A DNA stretch of 7,391 nt. Origin: Planctomycetota bacterium (GTDB lineage Bacteria; Planctomycetota; DG-23; SLPQ01). The translations under genes were made by a program, and so were the position numbers. Positions 1 to 7,391 of this stretch are shown in pieces. Location: contig JAGHCE010000137.1 in the NCBI GenBank assembly GCA_021160625.1, positions 1-7,391 on the forward strand. The letters are read 5' to 3'. Each line of letters opens with the position of its first letter. The first letter of the stretch is position 1. The notes beneath the pieces were generated by a model, which searched no databases, was not told the origin of the DNA, and saw only the letters and a program-made list of their open reading frames with translations.

Positions 1-1
1 C

Positions 2-871
2 TACCAGGACATCCGGCTCGATGTGTCGGCGTGGATGATCGAAAGCGATCGCGCGCTCGCCAGCGGCTTCGAGCGGATCACCTTCAACTTCGAGAATCTC
101 GACGCCCGGCAGTTCTCGTCAGACACGGTCTTCGCGGAGGTAAAACTCTTTTCCCACGGCTTCAGCTACGACAAGGTCACGAAGGGAGGCACCGCTGCCC
201 TGCAGGCAAAAAACCCCAGTACCGGCGAAACAAGCACCGAGATTTTCGGCGCCGAGACGCTGCGGCCCAAACAAATCGGCTTCCCGAAAGCGATGATAGA
301 CGAAAATGGGCGCCTCTCCATTACCATCATAAGGCGCCTCAAGACCGGTTCCTACAGTGCACTGGCCTCCTCGGTGTCGGTCCTCTCGGCGCCGTCGGGT
401 TACGGGGTCAATTTCGTCAAGGCCCTGGTACTGATGTTTATGCAATATATGGTGCTGGTCTTTGTGGCCATAACCGCAAGCACCTTCCTGACATCCACGG
501 TAAGCACGATTATGGCGCTTTTTGTCTACTTCACCGGCAGCCTGACGCAGGTCCTGCGCGCACAGGCGCTCAAACTCGGCAGTGAGGCCAACATCTTCAC
601 GATGGCCGAGCACCACCATCACGGCGGCGCGCCCGCAGAACACGTGATATCCGGTCTGCAGCTGGTGATAAACTATCTGCTGAGATATTTTTACCTGGGT
701 CTCAGCGTGATTTTCCCGAACCTCGCCGCCTATGACCCGAGCCCCAGTATATGCGCAGGCCATTTCATTCCCTTTTCGACGCTCTGGAGCGCCTTTGCCT
801 ACGGTGCAGTCTATGCCGCGGTGATGTTCGTCATCGCGCTGGCGATTTTCCGGCGCAAGGAGGTGGCGTAG
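2..871 (+). CDS. ABC-2 type transporter permease, 3' part (5' end outside window)
   Basis: The reading frame is open from base 2 to a TAG at 869-871, so about 289 C-terminal residues of a longer protein are visible. The GTG at 23 lies in frame but has no ribosome binding site and is probably internal. The first ~135 residues are soluble and beta-rich in appearance, like the extracytoplasmic domain found between the first two membrane helices in some ABC-2 permeases. Several hydrophobic helices follow (around nt 410-560, 650-740 and 770-850). The protein ends in the short basic tail FRRKEVA, typical of ABC-2 permeases. A PNLAAYDPS segment near nt 716-745 resembles the conserved P-[ND]-L motif before the last helices in this group. 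A run of four histidines lies at nt 611-622 in a loop. The partner ATPase should lie upstream, outside the window. The substrate is unknown. The permease call is by topology and motif recall, not by a search. Confidence 0.62.
   Translation, partial: YQDIRLDVSAWMIESDRALASGFERITFNFENLDARQFSSDTVFAEVKLFSHGFSYDKVTKGGTAALQAKNPSTGETSTEIFGAETLRPKQIGFPKAMIDENGRLSITIIRRLKTGSYSALASSVSVLSAPSGYGVNFVKALVLMFMQYMVLVFVAITASTFLTSTVSTIMALFVYFTGSLTQVLRAQALKLGSEANIFTMAEHHHHGGAPAEHVISGLQLVINYLLRYFYLGLSVIFPNLAAYDPSPSICAGHFIPFSTLWSAFAYGAVYAAVMFVIALAIFRRKEVA
857..863 (+). promoter_or_regulatory. Shine-Dalgarno site for the helical-repeat protein gene
   Basis: AAGGAGG lies inside the last codons of the upstream permease, 10 bases before the GTG at 874. 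It fixes that GTG as the start and argues against the longer in-frame extension back to 751, which would lie inside the permease gene. Confidence 0.8.
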
Positions 872-873
872 CC

Positions 874-1674
874 GTGAACGCCGGCCAAAAGGCCAAGATC
901 ATCTCCCTGGCGACAGCCGTGGTCTGCCTTGCCCTTATCGTTCCGGTCCAGTCACGCATCGACGCGATGAGAACACAGCTCGTCGACGAGGATGTGCTGC
1001 CCCCGCAGTTGCCGCTTGCCGCGGCCAGCTCCGCGGCGCTGGGGGGATTCCGCGGGATTGCCGTGGACATACTCTGGATACAGGCCGACTCGATGATAAC
1101 CAAGAAGCAGTTCTACCAGCTGAAGACATACTACGAGCTCATCAGCACCCTCCAGCCGAATTTCCCCGCCGTCTGGGAGTTCAACATGTGGAACCTGGCC
1201 TTTAACATCGAGGCCGAATGGGGCCGCCCGGAGGAAAAGTGGAAGTGGATAAAAGAGGGCATTGAGTTCGGCAAGAAGGGCCTGGAGTTTAACAAGGGCA
1301 GCGCCAGCCTGAATACCTGGGTCGGATGGCTCTATTACAAGAAGGTCAACGCCGACGGGTACTTCGTCAAGAAGATGCGGGAAGAAGAGAAAATCGAGCC
1401 GTACCTGGAGTCCTACAAGTACTTCAAAAGGGCCAGCGATCTCCTTGTCGAACAGGGCCGCGATGACCAGAACGAAAGACGCCTGGCGGCCAGAGCGATC
1501 TTTGAACACGGGAAGGTAGCCCTCGCCGAGACCGGCAACGTGCCGGAGGCGATGAGGTCTCTTGACAGGGCCGAAAAAAGCTCGAGGGCGCTGTTGGCCG
1601 AGTTTCCCGAAGACATGGCATCGGAAAGCCTGCTCAGGGAAGTCCTGGTGATGAAAGCCAGGCTTGTGCGCTGA
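874..1674 (+). CDS. Conserved membrane-anchored helical-repeat (TPR-like) protein, partner of the upstream permease
   Basis: This is a 266-residue protein starting at GTG 874, set by a strong Shine-Dalgarno site and a two-base gap after the permease stop, which implies translational coupling. Residues 9-25 form an uncleaved signal anchor or signal peptide. A low-complexity Pro/Ala stretch (about 42-55) leads to the motif GGFRGIAVDILW (57-68). An aromatic block follows with QPNFPAVWEFNMWNLAFNI (94-112), then a Trp/Lys-rich WKWIKEGIEFGKKGLEFN segment. The rest (about 117-262) is a series of amphipathic helices resembling tetratricopeptide repeats, for example SLDRAEKSSRALLAEFPED. From memory, the GGFRG...D.LW and P.F..VW....WN.A.NI pattern marks a family common in Planctomycetota and neighbouring phyla, sometimes mislabelled 'IRE (iron responsive element)' and often encoded beside ABC permeases. 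No experimental function is known to me. It may be an extracytoplasmic accessory of the transporter; that is inference. Confidence 0.72.
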   Translation: MNAGQKAKIISLATAVVCLALIVPVQSRIDAMRTQLVDEDVLPPQLPLAAASSAALGGFRGIAVDILWIQADSMITKKQFYQLKTYYELISTLQPNFPAVWEFNMWNLAFNIEAEWGRPEEKWKWIKEGIEFGKKGLEFNKGSASLNTWVGWLYYKKVNADGYFVKKMREEEKIEPYLESYKYFKRASDLLVEQGRDDQNERRLAARAIFEHGKVALAETGNVPEAMRSLDRAEKSSRALLAEFPEDMASESLLREVLVMKARLVR

Positions 1675-1728
1675 CGAAAGCGGGGGAACATTTCGCCGGG
1701 GGGCAATCGTGGAGAAAGGGGCGTATCT

Positions 1729-4106
<2,378 letters not shown>

Positions 4107-4107
<1 letters not shown>

Positions 4108-4526
4108 TGCCGCCCGCAAAGCCCGAGGCAAAGCGCAAAAAGGCCCACAGCGACGACGAGGTACGCACCGTGGCTGTCGCCTCGGCGCGCATCGCGGACG
4201 CCGGGCGCGGCATCGACATCACCGTTCTCCACGTCGAGAAGGCGATACTGGTTACCGACTACTTCGTCATCGTCAGCGCCCGCAACAAAAGGCAGATACA
4301 GGCGATCGCCGGGGACATCCGCGACTACCTGCGCGACGAGGGCTTTCGGCACGTGCGCTACGAGGGTTACGAGGAGGCCGCTTGGGTCCTCGTTGACGCC
4401 GGGCCCATCATCGTGCATATTTTCAGGCAGGACCTGCGCAGCTACTACGACCTGGAACTCTTGTGGGGCGACGCGCCGCTGGTCGAGTGGCGCGAGAACG
4501 ACGGCCGGGAGACCGAGCGCTCCTGA
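4107..4526 (+). CDS. rsfS: Ribosomal silencing factor RsfS (YbeB/Iojap family)
   Basis: RsfS binds ribosomal protein L14 (uL14) on the large subunit and blocks subunit joining, lowering translation when nutrients are short. From ATG 4107 it has 139 residues. A basic Lys/Ala/Pro-rich tail (1-15) precedes the single domain (about 16-128). Family hallmarks are the TDYFVIVSARNKRQIQAIA segment (50-68), EGYEEAAWVLVDAG (86-99), IIVHIFRQDLRSYYDLELLWGD (101-122) and the terminal DAPLVEW. Two usual positions vary: SAR replaces the common SGx, and DAGP replaces DxGD. The start overlaps the hppA stop as TGATG with no clear Shine-Dalgarno site, pointing to translational coupling. An in-frame GTG at 4080 would add nine residues inside hppA and is less likely. 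In many bacteria rsfS sits by nadD or the obg/proA region; lying after a pyrophosphatase is unusual as far as I recall. Confidence 0.93.
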
Positions 4527-4588
4527 AAACATCCCGCAGTGCCGGTGCGCTTGCCGGGCGCTGTGAGACATTCTTGGATTATGGTGTG

Positions 4589-6286
4589 ATGGACGTTCGA
4601 CAGACTCTCCACGATTTAGTGGCGTCGGCGATACTGGCGGCCTTCGGGGATACGATCTCGCCCGAGGATGCATCCGCTCTTGCCATCGTTGAAATGCCCC
4701 GCGACCAGGCTCACGGAGACCTCGCCACCTCCGCCTGTCTCAAGCTCGCACGGCCCCTGCGCCGCAACCCCATCGACATAGCCGACTCTCTCACAATGTA
4801 TATGGAAGGCGTCGCCAAGGTAGAACTTCCCGGCCTTCTCGACGATATAGAGGTCGTGGCGCCCGGATTCGTCAACTTCCACCTGGGGCTCGCCTTTTTC
4901 CGTGAACTCCTCAAGACAATCTCCAAGGGCGGCTACGGGAGTTCAGAAATCGGCGCCGGCACGCGCATAAACCTTGAGTTCGTCTCGACAAACCCGACCG
5001 GGCCTCTCACCGTAGCTCACGGCCGCCAGGCGGCCGTTGGAGACGCCCTCGCCCATATCCTCGAACACGCCGGCTATGAGGTCTCGCGGGAATACTACCT
5101 AAACGACACCGGCGGCCAGATTCGGATGCTCGGCGCCAGCGTCTACTCCCACTACGCCGAGGCGGCGGGAGGCGAGTACCCCCTTCCCGAAAATGGCTAC
5201 AAGGGCGAATACATCGACGAGATAGGCCGCGAGCTTTTCGAAAAGGAGGGCGATGCGCTCCTTTCGCTTCCGGAAGACGCGGCCATAGAGCAGGTCGGTC
5301 GGCACGCCGTCGACAAAATCGTGGCGTGGATAAAGGCGGACCTTGAGGCCTTCAGGGTCCGCTACGATACGTGGTTTTCCCAGAAGACGTTCGAAGAATC
5401 CGGCGAGGTCGCGGCGCTTATGGAGCGCCTCCGGAGAATGGACCTCGTCTACGAAAAGGACGGCGCGGTCTGGATGAAGGTGTCCGAGTACGGCGACGAG
5501 AAGGACCGGGTCGTCGTGAAGTCCGACGGCTCCTACACCTACCGCACCCCCGACATCGCCTACCACGAGAACAAGTTCGCCCGCGGTTTCGACTCGCTGA
5601 TAGACCTGTTGGGCCCCGACCATCACGGCCACATCATAACGATGGAGGCGGCGATGAAGGCGCTCTCGCATCCGGTCGAAAACTTTCACGGGCTTATCGT
5701 CCAGTTTTGCTCGCTCTGGCGCGGCGAAGAGAAGCTCAAGATGTCCACGCGCGCGGGGCAGTTCGTGACGCTTCGCGAGGTCTGCGACGAGGTCGGCATC
5801 GACGCGACGCGCTACTTCTTCACGGCCAGAAAGACAGATGCCCCTCTTGAATTCGACCTGGAGCTGGCCAAGCGCCAGTCTATGGACAACCCCGTCTACT
5901 ACATCCAATATATGAGCGCGCGCCTCTCGGGCGTCATCGAAACGGCCGGTAGGGACGAGCGCTTCGCCGGGGAGATTCACGATGGGCTCTTTCTGCCCGG
6001 TGAAATCGACCTTTCGCCGCTCGGCGCCGAGGAGGAACCGGTCTTGCGGATGATCCTGGCGCTGCCGTCGGTCATCGAGAAATCCGCGCAGGCCCTCGAA
6101 CCGCACCGCCTGTGCGGCTGGCTTTATGACTTAGCGTGCCTCTTTCACCACTATTATGCGCATTGCCGCTTCGTCTCCCAGGATGCCGCCGCCAGCCGCG
6201 CGCGCCTCTATATGGCCTCGGCGCTCAAGGTCCTGCTCACGGAAACGCTCGCCCTGATAGGCGTCAGTGCCCCGGAGAAAATGTAG
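4589..6286 (+). CDS. argS: Arginyl-tRNA synthetase
   Basis: This class I synthetase charges tRNA-Arg with arginine in the cytosol, releasing AMP and PPi. It has 565 residues, normal for bacterial ArgS. The order is an N-terminal additional domain (about 1-100, with the QAHGDLATSACLKLA motif), a Rossmann catalytic core (about 125-400), and an all-helical DALR anticodon-binding domain (about 440-565) ending in ...LALIGVSAPEKM. Visible core motifs are FVSTNPTGPL (131-140), LGPDHHGHI and KMSTR (384-388), the KMSKS equivalent. DNPVYYIQY (433-441) is a typical ArgS segment just before the DALR domain. The HIGH signature is altered: TVAH at 141-144, so the first His is Thr and the Gly is Ala. The ATG at 4589 matches the expected N-terminus. 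The frame stays open upstream to 4463, but that stretch overlaps rsfS and shows no ArgS similarity. No convincing Shine-Dalgarno site precedes the start, and 62 bases separate it from rsfS. Confidence 0.97.
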   Translation: MDVRQTLHDLVASAILAAFGDTISPEDASALAIVEMPRDQAHGDLATSACLKLARPLRRNPIDIADSLTMYMEGVAKVELPGLLDDIEVVAPGFVNFHLGLAFFRELLKTISKGGYGSSEIGAGTRINLEFVSTNPTGPLTVAHGRQAAVGDALAHILEHAGYEVSREYYLNDTGGQIRMLGASVYSHYAEAAGGEYPLPENGYKGEYIDEIGRELFEKEGDALLSLPEDAAIEQVGRHAVDKIVAWIKADLEAFRVRYDTWFSQKTFEESGEVAALMERLRRMDLVYEKDGAVWMKVSEYGDEKDRVVVKSDGSYTYRTPDIAYHENKFARGFDSLIDLLGPDHHGHIITMEAAMKALSHPVENFHGLIVQFCSLWRGEEKLKMSTRAGQFVTLREVCDEVGIDATRYFFTARKTDAPLEFDLELAKRQSMDNPVYYIQYMSARLSGVIETAGRDERFAGEIHDGLFLPGEIDLSPLGAEEEPVLRMILALPSVIEKSAQALEPHRLCGWLYDLACLFHHYYAHCRFVSQDAAASRARLYMASALKVLLTETLALIGVSAPEKM

Positions 6287-6297
6287 AATACACCCGC

Positions 6298-6303
6298 AGG
6301 AGG
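6298..6303 (+). promoter_or_regulatory. Shine-Dalgarno site fixing the TTG start of queE
   Basis: A perfect AGGAGG sits eight bases before TTG 6312, between the argS stop (6286) and queE. It decides the start: the encoded LKVCEIFRSIQGE matches the QueE N-terminus, and no ATG or GTG lies closer in frame. Confidence 0.85.
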
Positions 6304-6311
6304 AACCCCGC

Positions 6312-6953
6312 TTGAAGGTCTGCGAAATCTTCCGGTCAATCCAGGGCGAGTCCTACCTCGCCGGCTACCCCTGCACCTTCGTCCGCCTTGCCGGGTGCAA
6401 CCTCGCTTGCCCCTGGTGCGATACCAAGTACGCGCTTTCGGACGAGAACGCTTCCGAAATGTCCGTCGCCGAGATCGTTATGGAAATCCGCAAGCTCGGA
6501 ACCGACCTGGTCGAGGTGACCGGCGGCGAGCCGCTCGTCCAGGAGGACTCCATCGAACTGATGCACGCGCTGTGTGACGCGAATGCGAAGGTGATGCTCG
6601 AGACGAACGGCTCCCTTGACATTGCCCCCGTCGACCCGCGCGTTATCGTTATAATGGACATCAAGGCGCCCTCGTCGGGCCACGTCGATACGAACCGGTG
6701 GGAAAACCTCGACCTCCTGCAGGATACCGACGAGGTCAAGGTCGTCATCGCCGACCGCGCCGACTACGAGTGGGCCAGGAGCACGCTTTCCGAGAAAAAG
6801 GTGATAGGGGCGCTGCGCACGTCCTTTTCGCCGGTTTTCGGCCAGCTCGACTACAATGTCCTCGCCGAGTGGCTAAAAGACGACCAGCTCAACGTCCGGC
6901 TCGGCTTCCAGCTCCACAAAATTATCTGGGGTCAAGAGGCAAGGGGCGTGTAA
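6312..6953 (+). CDS. queE: 7-carboxy-7-deazaguanine synthase (radical SAM)
   Basis: QueE converts 6-carboxytetrahydropterin to 7-carboxy-7-deazaguanine, the radical-mediated ring contraction on the route to preQ0, preQ1 and queuosine. The protein has 213 residues from TTG 6312. The N-terminal FRSIQGES (7-14) is the family signature. It is followed by the [4Fe-4S] cysteines C29, C33 and C36 in GCNLACPWCDT, a CX3CX2C arrangement, with T38 placed as the residue known to help coordinate Mg2+ in this family. VTGGEP (69-74) binds the SAM amino group. The end, GFQLHKIIWGQ, matches the QueE C-terminus. The gene follows argS by 25 bases with its own strong ribosome binding site and precedes queC, which uses its product. 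I see no preQ1 riboswitch in front of it. Confidence 0.96.
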   Translation: MKVCEIFRSIQGESYLAGYPCTFVRLAGCNLACPWCDTKYALSDENASEMSVAEIVMEIRKLGTDLVEVTGGEPLVQEDSIELMHALCDANAKVMLETNGSLDIAPVDPRVIVIMDIKAPSSGHVDTNRWENLDLLQDTDEVKVVIADRADYEWARSTLSEKKVIGALRTSFSPVFGQLDYNVLAEWLKDDQLNVRLGFQLHKIIWGQEARGV

Positions 6954-6983
6954 GTAACCCCAAGTTGCGGGAATCCTGTGTAA

Positions 6984-7017
6984 TTCTGTAGGGGCGAGGC
7001 ACGCCTCGCCCGCAGAA
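6984..7017 (+). repeat. Long palindrome 1 in the queE-queC spacer
   Basis: The arms GGGCGAGGC (6992-7000) and GCCTCGCCC (7003-7011) are perfectly complementary around a two-base centre. Outside them TTCTGT (6984-6989) pairs with GCAGAA (7012-7017), with one T-G wobble and a two-base AG bulge. This gives about 15 pairs in all. No T-run follows, so it is not a standard intrinsic terminator. It resembles dispersed REP-like palindromes found between genes. Nothing here shows how many copies the genome has. Confidence 0.75.
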
Positions 7018-7029
7018 GGTCAGTTGACT

Positions 7030-7050
7030 GCCACGGACAACGTCCGTGGC
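7030..7050 (+). repeat. Palindrome 2 in the queE-queC spacer
   Basis: The nine-base arms GCCACGGAC (7030-7038) and GTCCGTGGC (7042-7050) are perfectly complementary around the loop AAC. A C-run rather than a T-run follows, which argues against a plain Rho-independent terminator. The sequence is unrelated to palindrome 1, 12 bases upstream. Confidence 0.75.
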
Positions 7051-7057
7051 CCCCCGC

Positions 7058-7115
7058 AGCAAAGAGGGGGCGAAGCCCTCCCCCCCCCATAGCAGAAGGG
7101 GGGCGAAGCGCTCCC
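7058..7115 (+). repeat. 25-base direct repeat pair with GAA-capped hairpins
   Basis: Two copies, 7058-7082 and 7091-7115, match at 21 of 25 positions with a 33-base offset. Each contains GGGGGCGAAGC followed by a CTCCC end and can fold on itself. In copy 1, GGGC (7068-7071) pairs with GCCC (7075-7078) around GAA. Copy 2 has the equivalent stem with one G-G mismatch. A run of nine C residues (7080-7088) lies at the junction. With the two palindromes upstream, they fill most of the 194-base spacer. Confidence 0.7.
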
Positions 7116-7134
7116 GTGGCACATCGCAGACGCC

Positions 7135-7140
7135 AGGAGG
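7135..7140 (+). promoter_or_regulatory. Shine-Dalgarno site for queC
   Basis: AGGAGG lies seven bases before ATG 7148 and supports that start. No convincing sigma-70 promoter was seen in the spacer upstream, so queC may depend on read-through from queE. Confidence 0.85.
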
Positions 7141-7147
7141 CTTCTGA

Positions 7148-7390
7148 ATGCGAGCAGTGGTTCTTGTTTCCGGTGGGATGGACAGCCTCACGGCGGCGGC
7201 CCTGGCAGTCGACGCCGGGCGCGAGTGCGCCTTTCTCCACGTCACCTACGGCCAGCGAACCGCCCGGAGAGAGCGAAGGGCCTTCGAGGAAATCGCCGAC
7301 CACTACAAGCCCTCGAAGAGGCTCGTCGCCGACATCTCCTACCTTGCTGATATCGGCGGCTCAAGCCTCACCGACGCTTCGATGCCCGTG
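7148..7390 (+). CDS. queC: 7-cyano-7-deazaguanine (preQ0) synthase, 5' part (truncated by window edge)
   Basis: QueC uses ATP and ammonia to turn 7-carboxy-7-deazaguanine into preQ0. Only the first 81 codons are visible and the frame is open at the right edge. The protein begins MRAVVLVSGGMDSLTAAALA. SGGMDS (residues 8-13) is the PP-loop ATP-binding motif of the family, in the usual SGGxDS form. HVTYGQRTARRE (about 31-42) matches the conserved YGQRxxxE region. GGSSLTDASMPV near the edge matches the SSLT..S(M/I)PV segment. The zinc-binding cysteines expected near the C-terminus lie outside the window. The start is set by a strong Shine-Dalgarno site. The gene follows queE on the same strand, consistent with one preQ0 operon, although the spacer is long and structured. 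Confidence 0.94.
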   Translation, partial: MRAVVLVSGGMDSLTAAALAVDAGRECAFLHVTYGQRTARRERRAFEEIADHYKPSKRLVADISYLADIGGSSLTDASMPV

Positions 7391-7391
7391 A

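Noticed and set aside
751..873. N-terminal extension of the helical-repeat protein to 751
   Set aside because: It would overlap the permease gene by 120 bases and encode an Arg/Cys-rich stretch. GTG 874 has a strong ribosome binding site and a normal signal anchor.
4536..4565. Hairpin or promoter before argS
   Set aside because: A weak stem with wobbles and a bulge can be drawn (AGTGCC with GGGCGCT), and TTGCCG/TATGGT are 23 bases apart, too far for sigma-70. Neither is convincing.
4463..4588. N-terminal extension of ArgS to 4463
   Set aside because: It overlaps the end of rsfS, has no similarity to ArgS, and the family N-terminus begins at 4589.
5099..6106. A 335-codon open frame on the - strand
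   Set aside because: It is antisense to the catalytic and C-terminal parts of argS and shows no recognisable domain; GC-rich third positions keep the opposite frame open.
6267..6311. N-terminal extension of QueE to GTG 6267
   Set aside because: It overlaps the end of argS and adds residues absent from the family; the AGGAGG site at 6298-6303 points to TTG 6312.
6992..7011. Intrinsic terminator after queE
   Set aside because: The stem is strong but is followed by CGCAGAAGGT rather than a T-run, so a Rho-independent terminator is not supported.
6954..7147. preQ1 riboswitch before queC
   Set aside because: The spacer shows GC-rich palindromes and no A-rich tail or other feature that I recognise from known preQ1 riboswitch classes.
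7116..7391. Open frame from 7116 to the right edge
   Set aside because: It covers the same bases as queC in another frame; only the 7148 frame carries the PP-loop and other QueC motifs.

Overview
The window is a GC-rich bacterial chromosome segment with every recognised gene on the + strand and mostly short intergenic gaps. It reads as one or two co-directional operons of core-metabolism genes. The best clue to the host is the pair at the left end: an ABC-2 type permease followed two bases later by a conserved membrane-anchored helical-repeat protein with a GGFRG...DILW motif. I associate that protein type with Planctomycetota and related PVC-like phyla. A membrane pyrophosphatase with a signal-peptide-like N-terminus and an arginyl-tRNA synthetase with a variant HIGH motif fit a lineage outside the common model groups. 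The phylum assignment is an inference.

Layout: 2-871, 3' part of an ABC-2 permease that enters from the left edge. 874-1674, anchored helical-repeat protein. 1729-4107, K+-dependent and probably Na+-pumping membrane pyrophosphatase (hppA). 4107-4526, ribosomal silencing factor RsfS, overlapping hppA by one base. 4589-6286, arginyl-tRNA synthetase (argS). 6312-6953, 7-carboxy-7-deazaguanine synthase (queE), starting at TTG. 6954-7147, a non-coding spacer packed with palindromes and a 25-base direct repeat. 7148 to the right edge, the 5' part of 7-cyano-7-deazaguanine synthase (queC).

Functionally there are three blocks. The first is a membrane export or envelope module of unknown substrate. 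The second combines energy and translation: a pyrophosphate-driven ion pump, a factor that blocks ribosome subunit joining, and an aminoacyl-tRNA synthetase whose reaction releases pyrophosphate. The third is the preQ0 branch of queuosine (7-deazaguanine) synthesis, where QueE makes the substrate of QueC. No tRNA, rRNA, CRISPR array, transposase or phage gene was seen. No dramatic new system is evident. The points most worth attention are the uncharacterised permease-partner protein, the palindrome cluster before queC, the signal peptide and ion-type residues of the pyrophosphatase, and the altered HIGH motif of ArgS.
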